Of a stretch of DNA of 64,000 bases, positions 16,239 through 23,404 are shown in pieces. The notes below the pieces were generated by a model. That model was given only the letters and a program-made list of their open reading frames with translations, was not told the origin of the DNA and ran no database searches. A program made the translations under genes and the position numbers. Positions within the stretch are counted from its first letter, which is position 1. Each line of letters opens with the position of its first letter. Source of the DNA: Winogradskya consettensis (GTDB taxonomy: Bacteria; Actinomycetota; Actinomycetes; Mycobacteriales; Micromonosporaceae); the NCBI RefSeq assembly GCF_018332715.1, contig NZ_BOQP01000008.1, positions 496,001 through 560,000 of the forward strand. Reading direction: 5' to 3'.

Positions 16239-16835
16239 GTGACCCCACAGCCCGCCCGTCGCAACGAGCAGTCCCGCCGCGCGATCCTCACGGCCGCCCT
16301 GGAGCTGATGACCGAGGCCGGCTACTCCGCCGTGACCATCGAGGCGATCGCCGCCCGCGCCGGGGTCGGCAAGCAGACCATCTACCGCTGGTGGCGCGGC
16401 AAGGGCGCGGTCATCCTGGACGCGCTCGCAGACAACGCGCCGGAGGTCCTCGCCTTGCCCGACACCGGCGACCTGCGGGCCGACCTGCGTCAGGTTCTCC
16501 GGGCCACGGTCGCCGAGTTCGCCGATCCACGGCTGTCCGCCACCACCCGCGCCATCACCATCGAGACCCTCGCCGACGACGAGCTGGCCGACCAGGTGCG
16601 CGACCGTCTGCTCCGTCCCCAGTTGAACGCGGTCCGCACCCGCCTGGAAGCCGCCCGCGAGGCCGGCCAGGTGCGTACTGACGCCCCCTTGGACCAGGTG
16701 GTGGAGCTGCTGTTCGGCCCGCTCTACCACCGCTGGCTGCTCCGCAACGGCCCCCTGACCGACGACTACGCCGATGGCATCGTCGACCTGACCCTCGCCG
16801 CCATCACCCCTCCCTGCACCTGCCTCGGCATTTGA
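16239..16835 (+). CDS. TetR/AcrR family repressor of the glycosyltransferase
   Basis: This 198-aa protein has a TetR N-terminal helix-turn-helix (residues about 12–58: AILTAALELMTEAGYSAVTIEAIAARAGVGKQTIYRWW). The helical ligand domain follows, with a C-terminal segment of the TetR_C_11-like type (LFGPLYHRWLL). GTG 16239 is preceded by AAGGTGAT. It is divergent from the MGT glycosyltransferase with two perfect operators between them, so the simplest reading is a drug-sensing repressor of the resistance enzyme and itself. Confidence 0.92.
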   Translation: MTPQPARRNEQSRRAILTAALELMTEAGYSAVTIEAIAARAGVGKQTIYRWWRGKGAVILDALADNAPEVLALPDTGDLRADLRQVLRATVAEFADPRLSATTRAITIETLADDELADQVRDRLLRPQLNAVRTRLEAAREAGQVRTDAPLDQVVELLFGPLYHRWLLRNGPLTDDYADGIVDLTLAAITPPCTCLGI

Positions 16836-17167
16836 CGCCGGGGCGGTGAAGATCTGGCCGGCTACAACCTGCACGTCTGATTTTTCCGCCAGGACCACGG
16901 GAACCCCTTGACGCCAACGCCGACGAGCGAGGCCGCCCGACACAAATTTGGTGTTCGTCGGTGCAGTCGCCGTCAGGCGGCCTTTCAGGTCCTGACCTGT
17001 TCAGAACCAGCGGAGCCGCACACATTCCGTAAACCATCCTAGGAGGCTAGCTTGCGGGAATGCGGACCAGATCAAAAAATTTCCTCCGAGCCCATGTCCG
17101 GATCGGTGCGATGAGCGCGACGCGTATGTGACAGGCACCCAGCAGCCGCTCATCAGGGAGCAGATCA
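16836..17167. other. Intergenic region after tetR
   Basis: In 332 bp I see no convincing gene. There is a CAGGTC-CT-GACCTG inverted repeat at 16986–16999 and a CCTAGG-containing stretch near 17038, resembling one at 14120. Neither can be assigned. Confidence 0.45.
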
Positions 17168-17618
17168 TGACCAGCCACGCAGTCACCGCTATGCCGCCGC
17201 CGCACCGCCGGCAACTAGAGACGGCCGGTGGCTGCTGGCATGCGGCCTCCTCGCAGGTCCGGTGCTGCTCGGCGTGGGGGTCGTCCAGATCATCACGCGG
17301 GACGGGTTCGACCTGGACCGGCACGCGCTGAGCCAGCTGTCGCTGGGACCTTGGGGCTTCGTGCAGATCGCCAACTTCCTGGTGACCGGTGCCCTGGTGA
17401 TCGCGGCGGCCCGGGGGCTGCGTGGCGTGCCGGGGGCGGTGTGGGGGCCACGGCTGCTGGCCGGTTTCGGGGCCGGGATGCTCGTCGCGGCGGGCGTCGC
17501 CACAGTGCCGGGGCTCGGATCGTTCGGCCTTCGTGCCCTCGTGGTGTCCACCGTCCAGCTGGCCGCCCTGGCTTTGCTCTGCGCGAAGGCCCTGCGCGCA
17601 CCGGCACCGTCACATTGA
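17168..17618 (+). pseudogene. DUF998 membrane protein, frameshifted and shortened
   Basis: The ATG at 17168 has a good ribosome site (AGGGAG) and starts MTSHAVTAMPPPHRRQ, but that phase soon loses sense. From about 17214 a different phase gives a good DUF998 N-terminal half: DGRWLLACGLLAGPVLLGVG, then DGFDLDRHALSQLSLGPWGF, then two hydrophobic helices. This phase has no start before GTG 17262, inside the first helix. The middle family region (ADPALGFP...WHG type) also seems missing before the last helix. I read it as a decayed gene; a sequencing error could explain the frameshift but not the shortening. Confidence 0.65.
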
Positions 17619-17652
17619 GACCATCGGTAATCCGTTGAACAGGAGAAAGACC

Positions 17653-18000
17653 ATGCAGTTCATGACCATGTTGAAGGCACGCGAGGACGCCGGGACGCCG
17701 CCGCCGGACTTCTTCGAGGCGATGGGTGCCTACATCGCCGGTGTCGCGGCGAGCGGCAAACTCATCACCACCGGAGGCCTGCTGCCCAGCTCGACGGGCG
17801 CGGAGGTGCGGGCCACCGACGGCAAGGTCGTCGTCACCCACGGCCCGTTCACCGAGGCGACCGAACTGGTCGGCGGCTACGCCATCTTCGAGGTGGACTC
17901 CCGCGACGAGGCCATCGCGATGGCGACCGAGTTCGTGCAGCTGCACGTCGACCGCTGGCCCGGCTGGGAAGGCGCCTCGGAGGTCCGGCAGATCATGTGA
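17653..18000 (+). CDS. YCII-related DGPF-domain protein of the ECF42 module
   Basis: This 115-aa protein has the YCII/DGPF fold: MQFMTMLKA, GGLLPSSTGAEVRATDGKVVVTHGPFTEATELVGGYAIFEVDSRDEAIAMA, and a final WPGWEG...VRQI. THGPF replaces the DGPF tetrad, a common variant. Such proteins almost always flank ECF42 sigma factors and may act with them; their reaction is unknown. ATG 17653 has AGGAGA upstream. The sigma gene starts 55 nt downstream. Confidence 0.92.
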   Translation: MQFMTMLKAREDAGTPPPDFFEAMGAYIAGVAASGKLITTGGLLPSSTGAEVRATDGKVVVTHGPFTEATELVGGYAIFEVDSRDEAIAMATEFVQLHVDRWPGWEGASEVRQIM

Positions 18001-18055
18001 CCACGCCCGCGCGGCGCGCCTTGCCCGCATGCGGGGGCTCTGCTGAGATCAGTCG

Positions 18056-19312
18056 GTGAGCAGCGCGAACGAGGCCGTCGTGGCGGCCTGGCGGGAGCAG
18101 TCCGCACGACTCGTCGGCGGGCTGCTCCGCCTGACCCGCGACATCGACCTGGCGCAGGATCTCGCCCACGACGCCATGGTGGCGGCCCTGGAGCAGTGGC
18201 CCGTCTCCGGTGTCCCGGACAACCCTGCCGCCTGGCTCATGACCATCGCCGGGCGCCGCGCGATCGACCACTTCCGCCGCGCCGAGCGCCACACCCGCGC
18301 CGAGACCCGGATCGCTCACGAGCTTCACGCCGCACAACGGGAGGAGGAGGACATGCCCGAGCCGGTGGAGGACGACACCCTGCACCTGATGCTGCTGACC
18401 TGCCATCCGGCGCTGACCGTCGAGTCCCAGGTCGCTCTCACCCTGCGGCTGGTCGCCGGCCTGACCTCCCGCGAGATCGCCCGGGCGTACCTCGTGCCGG
18501 AGGACACCATCGTCCGGCGCATCACCCGGGCCAAGAGCACCTTGGCACAGGTCACGCGGAGCGCCACGGCCGGTGACGAGGCGCCGCTCGACCTGCCCGG
18601 TCCGGCCGGGCGTCAGCAGCGGCTGCCCGCGGTCCTCAACGTCGTCTACCTCGTCTTCACCGAGGGATACGCGGCGACAACCGGCGACGACTGGATGCGC
18701 CCGGCACTGTGCGACGAAGCCATCCGCGTCGGCCACCTCGTGACCACCGCCTTCCCGGACCAGCCGGAGGCGTACGGGCTGCTGGCCCTCATGTGGCTGC
18801 AGGCGTCCCGGATCGACGCGCGCACCGACGAGACCGGTGCCGCCCTGCTGCTGGAGCACCAGGACCGGCGTCGCTACGACCACCTCGCCATCCGCCGGGG
18901 CACCGAGGCGCTCGGACGCGCGCTGTCGGCCGGACCGCCCGGCCCGTACACCCTGCAGGCAGCCATCGCGGCCTGTCACGCCCGGGCGGCCGGCGTGCAC
19001 GACACCGACTGGGCCACGATCGCCGGCCTCTACGACGCCCTGGCCCACCTCAACGCCTCACCCATCGTGCTGCTCAACCGCGCCGTAGCCCACTCCATGC
19101 ACGCCGGGCCGCAAGCCGGGCTGGAGCTCGTGGACGAGCTGGCCGCGGCCCCGGGCCTGCGCAACCACCACCTGCTGCCCAGCGTTCGCGCCGAGCTGCT
19201 GACCCGCCTCGACCGGCACACCGAGGCCCGCCAGGAGTTCCGGCTCGCCGCCGGGCTCGCCACCAACACCCGGGAACGGGATCTGTTGCTCGGCCGCGCC
19301 GAGCGGAGCTGA
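18056..19312 (+). CDS. ECF42-group RNA polymerase sigma factor
   Basis: This 418-aa sigma factor has a sigma-2 domain (LTRDIDLAQDLAHDAMVAALEQWP, NPAAWLMTIAGRRAIDHFRR), a sigma-4 domain (about 120–170, LRLVAGLTSREIARAYLVPEDTIVRRITRAK), then a long C-terminal extension of about 235 residues. The extension begins with the DUF6596 signature LNVVYLVFTEGYAAT and continues as TPR-like helices, typical of ECF42. These factors have no classical anti-sigma; the extension itself is thought to control activity. GTG 18056 is the first start. A DUF4287 gene follows after 13 nt. Confidence 0.93.
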   Translation: MSSANEAVVAAWREQSARLVGGLLRLTRDIDLAQDLAHDAMVAALEQWPVSGVPDNPAAWLMTIAGRRAIDHFRRAERHTRAETRIAHELHAAQREEEDMPEPVEDDTLHLMLLTCHPALTVESQVALTLRLVAGLTSREIARAYLVPEDTIVRRITRAKSTLAQVTRSATAGDEAPLDLPGPAGRQQRLPAVLNVVYLVFTEGYAATTGDDWMRPALCDEAIRVGHLVTTAFPDQPEAYGLLALMWLQASRIDARTDETGAALLLEHQDRRRYDHLAIRRGTEALGRALSAGPPGPYTLQAAIAACHARAAGVHDTDWATIAGLYDALAHLNASPIVLLNRAVAHSMHAGPQAGLELVDELAAAPGLRNHHLLPSVRAELLTRLDRHTEARQEFRLAAGLATNTRERDLLLGRAERS

Positions 19313-19325
19313 AGGAGAGAACACC

Positions 19326-19610
19326 ATGTCGTTTCAGGCCTACCTCGACGCCATCGAGGTCAAGACCGGTAAGACGCCCGCCGCGCTCCTCACCGAGGCC
19401 CGTGAGCGCGGTTACGGCCCCGACACCCGCGCGGGTGAGGTGGTCCAGTGGCTCAAGGACGACTACGAGCTCGGCCGGGGGCATGCGATGGCGCTCGTCC
19501 ACGTGATCAAGAACGGGCCGGTGATCGGCGACAAGCACGTCGGCAACACCGGCGCCCATCGTGACGACAGCAACGTCCTGCATCTCGACGGCAGGGCGAA
19601 GCGCGGCTAA
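19326..19610 (+). CDS. DUF4287 domain protein
   Basis: This 94-aa protein carries the DUF4287 domain: FQAYLDAIEVKTGKTPAALL followed by the helix pair VVQWLKDDYELGRGHAMALVHVIKNG. The function is unknown; such proteins are often encoded beside ECF42 and DGPF genes. ATG 19326 follows GGAGAG by 6 nt. The last gene of the ECF42 module, it ends just before a CsoR-like palindrome. Confidence 0.88.
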   Translation: MSFQAYLDAIEVKTGKTPAALLTEARERGYGPDTRAGEVVQWLKDDYELGRGHAMALVHVIKNGPVIGDKHVGNTGAHRDDSNVLHLDGRAKRG

Positions 19611-19621
19611 CCTTGGCATCA

Positions 19622-19640
19622 GGTACCCCCTGGGGGTACC
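19622..19640. promoter_or_regulatory. CsoR-like operator before the DUF4396 gene
   Basis: GGTACCCCC-T-GGGGGTACC is a perfect 9+1+9 palindrome. CsoR/RcnR-family copper or nickel sensors bind GC-tract operators of the form TACCCC...GGGGTA, and this site matches that form. It lies 20 nt before the DUF4396 start. No csoR gene is in the window. Confidence 0.6.
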
Positions 19641-19659
19641 CGGGACCTGGGGAGGCGGC

Positions 19660-20109
19660 GTGAGCAACGCGAGTTGGGGTGCCGCGGCGGCGGCCACGTG
19701 GCACTGCCTGACCGGGTGCGCGATCGGGGAGGTGCTCGGCATGGTCATCGGGACCACCGCCGGGCTGCACAACGCCGCCACCGTCGTGCTGTCGATCGCC
19801 CTGGCGTTCCTGTTCGGCTACGGGCTGACCATGCGCGGCGTCCTGCGGGCCGGCCTCGACCTGCGCAGCGCGTTCAAGGTCGCCCTGGCCGCCGACACGG
19901 TGTCCATCGCCGTCATGGAGCTGCTGGACAACGCGTTCGTCGTCGCGGTGCCGGGGGCGATGGACGCGGGGCTGACCAGCGCGCTGTTCTGGGCGTCGCT
20001 GGCCGGGTCCCTGGCGGTGGCGTTCCTGCTGACCACCCCGGTGAACCGGTGGCTGATCAGCCGCGGCAAGGGCCACGCGGTCATGCACCGGTACCACCAC
20101 GCGCACTGA
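19660..20109 (+). CDS. DUF4396 membrane protein, possible metal-linked
   Basis: This 149-aa protein has about four hydrophobic helices and matches DUF4396. The first helix region carries WHCLTGCAIGEVLGM, with His and two Cys that could bind a metal, and the C-terminus is His-rich (GHAVMHRYHHAH). The family role is unproven. GTG 19660 follows GGGGAGG. The CsoR-like palindrome directly upstream suggests control by copper or a related metal; the combination of operator and His/Cys residues favours a metal-handling role. Confidence 0.8.
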   Translation: MSNASWGAAAAATWHCLTGCAIGEVLGMVIGTTAGLHNAATVVLSIALAFLFGYGLTMRGVLRAGLDLRSAFKVALAADTVSIAVMELLDNAFVVAVPGAMDAGLTSALFWASLAGSLAVAFLLTTPVNRWLISRGKGHAVMHRYHHAH

Positions 20110-20143
20110 CCACCATCGCCCAGCCCCAGCCGGAAAAGGGCCG

Positions 20144-20605
20144 CTACGGGAGCGGGTCGGCGCCGGGCATGCGGGGCGGGCGGTTCTCGTAGGGCGTACT
20201 GAGAACCACGGTGGTGCGGGTGGTGACGTTGGCGGCGGTGCGGATCTCCTGGAGGAGGCGTTCGAGGTCCGCGGGGCTCCCCACGCGCACCAGCAGCAGG
20301 TAGAAGTCCTCCCCCGCGACCGAGTAGCAGGAGTCGATCTCGGCGAGGTGGGCGAGCTTCTCCGGCGCGTCGTCGGGCTGGGACGGGTCGAAGGGGCGGA
20401 TCGCGACGAAGGCGGTCAGCGGGAGCTGGAGCGCCTCGTACGACACCTTCGCCGTGTAGCCCGCGATGACGCCGCGCTGTTCGAGCCGGCGCACGCGCTG
20501 GTGGACCGCCGAGACGCTGAGGCCCACGCGCTCGGCGAGGTCGGTGTACGACAGGCGGCCATCCTCGGTGAGGGCGCCCACGATCGCCCTGTCGATCTCT
20601 TCCAC
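20144..20605 (-). CDS. Lrp/AsnC family regulator
   Basis: This 153-aa protein has an N-terminal winged helix (IDRAIVGALTEDGRLSYTDLAERVGLSVSAVHQRVRRLEQRGVI) and a RAM effector domain (FVAIRPFD, IDSCYSVAGEDFYLLLVRVGSPADLERLLQEI). Such feast/famine regulators sense amino acids. GTG 20605 (EEIDRAI) fits the family N-terminus. It is 113 nt downstream of the acyl-CoA dehydrogenase gene on the same strand. Its targets are not evident from sequence. Confidence 0.92.
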   Translation of the reverse strand: MEEIDRAIVGALTEDGRLSYTDLAERVGLSVSAVHQRVRRLEQRGVIAGYTAKVSYEALQLPLTAFVAIRPFDPSQPDDAPEKLAHLAEIDSCYSVAGEDFYLLLVRVGSPADLERLLQEIRTAANVTTRTTVVLSTPYENRPPRMPGADPLP

Positions 20606-20718
20606 CGCGTCAAGATACCGGGCGGGGCCCCGTCGTAACGAACCCGTTTCCGCCTCGTGTTCCCCGGGCGGCCGACGCAATGCCGCCCGGAGGATCGACG
20701 CAGTGTCGCCCGGGGGGA

Positions 20719-21858
20719 TCAGCGGACCAGGGACCGGGCGATGACCAGGCGCTGGATCTGGTTGGTGCCCTCGACGATCTGCAGGAGCTTGGCCTCGCGG
20801 AACCAGCGCTCGACGGGGTGGTCGGCGACGAACCCGTAGCCGCCGAGCACCTGGACCGCGTCGGTGGTCACCTTCATCGCGGTGTCCGTGGCGAAGAGCT
20901 TCGCCTTGGCGGCCTCCACGGAGAACGGGCGGCCGGCGTCCTTGAGGCGGGCGGCGGCCAGGGTCAGGGCCCGCGCCGCTGACACCTGGGTGGCCATGTC
21001 GGCCAGCATGAAACCCAGGCCCTGGAAGCTGCCGATCTTGCGGCCGAACTGCTCCCTCTCCTTCGCGTACGCGGATGCGTAGTCGACGGCCGCCTGAGCG
21101 AGCCCCACGGCGCAGGCGGCGATCCCGAGCCGCCCCGAGTCGAGGGCGGTCATGGCGATCCGGAACCCGGAGCCCTCCTCGCCGACGAGCCGGTCGGTGC
21201 TGACCCGGGCGTCGTCGAAGACGATCTGCGCGGGCGGGGACGAGCGCAGGCCCATCAGCCGTTCCGGGGTCTGTGGCAGCAGTCCGGGGGTGCCGGCCTC
21301 GGCGACCACGCAGGAGATGCCCTCGGGGCCGGGGCCGCCGGTGCGGCAGAAGATCGTGTAGAAGTCGGCCTTGCCGCCGTGGGTGATCCAGGCCTTGGTG
21401 CCGGTGAGCCGGTAGTAGTCGCCGTCGCGGTCGGCGCGGGTGGTGAGCGCGCCGGCGTCGCTGCCGCCCTGCGGTTCGGAGAGACAGTAGGCCCCGAGCA
21501 GGTCCCCGCCGAGCATGTCGGGCAGGGACTTGCGCTGCCGCTCGGTGCCGTACGCGGCGACGGGGAAGCACGACAGCGCGTGCACGCTGACCGCTTCGGC
21601 GATGGCGAGCCACGACGACGCGAACGTCTCGAGCACCTGGAGGTACACCTCATAGGGCTGCCCTCCACCGCCGTCGGCCTCGGGATACGGCAGCCCGAGC
21701 AGGCCCGCGCGCCCCAGCGTGCGCAGCACGTCCCGGGGGAACTCCCCACGAGCCTCGTAGTCGTCGACCCGTGGTGCCAGCTCACCCCGCGCTATCTCCC
21801 GGGCAAGCCCGAGCAACTCGTAGGACTCTTCGGTGGGCAAGATCCGCTCAACCGTCAC
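20719..21858 (-). CDS. Acyl-CoA dehydrogenase
   Basis: This 379-aa flavoenzyme has the N-terminal helical domain, the FAD/acyl-CoA beta domain (AYCLSEPQGGSDAGALTTRA and KAWITHGGKADFYTIFCRT), and the C-terminal helical domain (REQFGRKIGSFQGLGFMLADM, QVLGGYGFVADHPVERWFREAKLLQIVEGTNQIQR). The Glu of IVEGTNQIQR is at the usual catalytic-base position. It introduces an alpha-beta double bond into an acyl-CoA; chain specificity cannot be read. GTG 21858 lies 9 nt from a CTTAACG/CGTTAAG palindrome that may be its operator. Confidence 0.93.
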   Translation of the reverse strand: MTVERILPTEESYELLGLAREIARGELAPRVDDYEARGEFPRDVLRTLGRAGLLGLPYPEADGGGGQPYEVYLQVLETFASSWLAIAEAVSVHALSCFPVAAYGTERQRKSLPDMLGGDLLGAYCLSEPQGGSDAGALTTRADRDGDYYRLTGTKAWITHGGKADFYTIFCRTGGPGPEGISCVVAEAGTPGLLPQTPERLMGLRSSPPAQIVFDDARVSTDRLVGEEGSGFRIAMTALDSGRLGIAACAVGLAQAAVDYASAYAKEREQFGRKIGSFQGLGFMLADMATQVSAARALTLAAARLKDAGRPFSVEAAKAKLFATDTAMKVTTDAVQVLGGYGFVADHPVERWFREAKLLQIVEGTNQIQRLVIARSLVR

Positions 21859-21866
21859 CCCGTTAG

Positions 21867-21882
21867 CTTAACGTCCGTTAAG
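21867..21882. promoter_or_regulatory. Palindrome upstream of acyl-CoA dehydrogenase
   Basis: CTTAACG-TC-CGTTAAG is a perfect 7+7 repeat spanning the stop of the RNA-ligase-like gene and ending 9 nt before the dehydrogenase start. The AT-rich composition contrasts with its surroundings. It resembles operators of TetR-type fatty-acid regulators. Confidence 0.55.
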
Positions 21883-22416
21883 GGCGAAGTCACGGTGCTT
21901 CAATTTCGCCATCCGCCCGCCGGCCGCATGCCAGACGATCCCCTCGTACCGCGGGTGCGCCAACAGCCACTCCCGCAGCCCGTCGTAATCACGCGGCACG
22001 TCGAACACCTCGGCATCGGCATGGGCGACGAGCTGGTGCGTACCCACGCTCTCGGGATTGCCGTTGATCTTAGGGCCGATGAGCTCGTGGGTACCCGGCG
22101 AGAAGGAGCCCGAGGAGACGGCCTCCACGTGACACGCGGCGTACGCCGACTGCGCGATCGGCTCCCAGCCCTGCGTCTTGCCGGTGACCTCGTCCGTCGT
22201 GACAGGACGGTAGCCCGGCGGGCGGGTGCGTCCCGGGCGGACCTCGCGGCGGGCCCACCAGACACCGTCCTCGTCGAGCAGCACGCAGGTGCCGTCGTAC
22301 TTGCGCGTCGCCACTCCCTCACCGGCGAGCACCCACTCGCAGCCGGGGTTGACGTCACGGGTGGTCCGCTTGCGGTCGGCGGGGTCCCGGAGGAACACCG
22401 TGGGAATCTTCTGCAC
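21868..22416 (-). CDS. Small RNA-ligase-like nucleotidyltransferase
   Basis: This 182-aa protein has the ordered motifs of covalent nucleotidyltransferases: motif I K39-Y-D-G (ATRKYDGTCVLL), a following WARREVRPG block, motif III-like HELIGPKINGNP, motif IV EGIVWH, and motif V-like KLKHRDFAL near the end. K39 would carry the AMP. It lacks the extra C-terminal domain of DNA ligases and larger RNA ligases. RNA ligase-like proteins of this size exist in actinobacteria but their substrate is unknown. GTG 22416; the gene upstream ends 21 nt away. Confidence 0.8.
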   Translation of the reverse strand: MQKIPTVFLRDPADRKRTTRDVNPGCEWVLAGEGVATRKYDGTCVLLDEDGVWWARREVRPGRTRPPGYRPVTTDEVTGKTQGWEPIAQSAYAACHVEAVSSGSFSPGTHELIGPKINGNPESVGTHQLVAHADAEVFDVPRDYDGLREWLLAHPRYEGIVWHAAGGRMAKLKHRDFALNGR

Positions 22417-22437
22417 GCACCCATGATCGCAACGGCG

Positions 22438-22833
22438 TCAACGGCATTCGCGTACGCGCGCCACCGGCCAGCCCACGAACTCGGCGATCTCCTCGTCCGG
22501 GGTGCCGGGGTCGCCGATCCACTCCCCGATCGCCCGGGCCAGCGACGGCGGTATCCCCGGGGTCACCGGATCGGCGCCGGGGATCTCGGCGAACAGGTCG
22601 TCCGAGTGGTAGGCATCGGCCAGGGCTGCGTCCAGGCCGGCCGGGCCGTCGTCCCCGCGGGCGACCACCGACCCGGTGAGCAGGTCGCGCAGCTCCCAGC
22701 GGGTGGCCGACGTCAGGCCGCCGTCGACGACCCGCCGGCCGGCCCGCAGGAGCTCGCGGACCCGGCGGGCCCGGGCCCGCTCGGCGAGCAGCGGCGCCTC
22801 GAGGACCCTGCGGGCATGCGTGCGGACCTGCAC
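22438..22833 (-). CDS. Hypothetical protein upstream of RNA-ligase-like gene
   Basis: This 131-aa soluble protein was not recognised. It begins QVRTHARRVLEAPLLAERARARRVRELLRAGRRVVDGG, Arg-rich and helical, then an acidic segment (DDLFAEIPGADPVTPG) and a C-terminal stretch with EEIAEFVGWPVARVREC that could be a small helix-turn-helix. GTG 22833 follows AGGAGG, which decides the start; the frame continues upstream without support. It may be co-transcribed with the RNA-ligase-like gene. Confidence 0.65.
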   Translation of the reverse strand: MQVRTHARRVLEAPLLAERARARRVRELLRAGRRVVDGGLTSATRWELRDLLTGSVVARGDDGPAGLDAALADAYHSDDLFAEIPGADPVTPGIPPSLARAIGEWIGDPGTPDEEIAEFVGWPVARVRECR

Positions 22834-22893
22834 GGCGATCCTCCTGGGTGCGTGCCGTAAAATTGGGGTTCTGATGGGGAGAGGACAATTTCG

Positions 22894-23403
22894 TTGACCG
22901 ACGCGCATCGTGATGGCATGTCGCAGGGTGACCGGGTCGTCGACGCGCTGCGGGTCTACTCCGCGGACTACTCCGAGCTGACCCATTACCTGGCCCGCTG
23001 GCTTGGCGTGCACTCGGCGGACGCGACCGCGTTCTCGGAGATCGTCTATGCGCAGGAGTCCGCCGAGCCGCTCAGCCCGATCAAGCTGTCGAAGCGGATC
23101 GGGCTGACATCCGGCGCGACCACGTCACTGCTGAACCGCCTCGAGGACGCCGGGCTGATCGTGCGCTCGCGGGAGCACAGCGACCGCCGGATGGTGACGC
23201 TGCGCTCCACACCCGACGTCGGCCGCGACGCCGCCGCCGTCTTCGATCCGGTCGCCGAGCGGATCGACGCCATGATGCAGGAGTATTCCCCCGAGTTCCT
23301 GCAGGAGGTCGAGTCGCTGCTCGACCACCTGCACACCGTCATCGGCGGCGCGATCCAGAACCTGCAGAGCAAGGCCCCGAAGTCGGCGCAGCGCGGGGGT
23401 TGA
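22894..23403 (+). CDS. MarR family regulator
   Basis: This 169-aa MarR-type winged-helix protein contains LSKRIGLTSGATTSLLNRLEDAGLIVRSREHSDRRMVTLRST (about 70–110), flanked by dimerisation helices. TTG 22894 is preceded by GGGAGAGG; ATG 22918 is an alternative start. It converges on the DHA2 efflux gene with a 1-nt gap. The perfect MarR-type palindrome before the efflux gene makes that gene its most likely target. Confidence 0.9.
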   Translation: MTDAHRDGMSQGDRVVDALRVYSADYSELTHYLARWLGVHSADATAFSEIVYAQESAEPLSPIKLSKRIGLTSGATTSLLNRLEDAGLIVRSREHSDRRMVTLRSTPDVGRDAAAVFDPVAERIDAMMQEYSPEFLQEVESLLDHLHTVIGGAIQNLQSKAPKSAQRGG

Positions 23404-23404
23404 G

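Noticed and set aside
16804..17037. A 77-codon minus-strand gene after tetR
   Set aside because: It overlaps the tetR end, lacks a ribosome site, and its sequence shows no family likeness.
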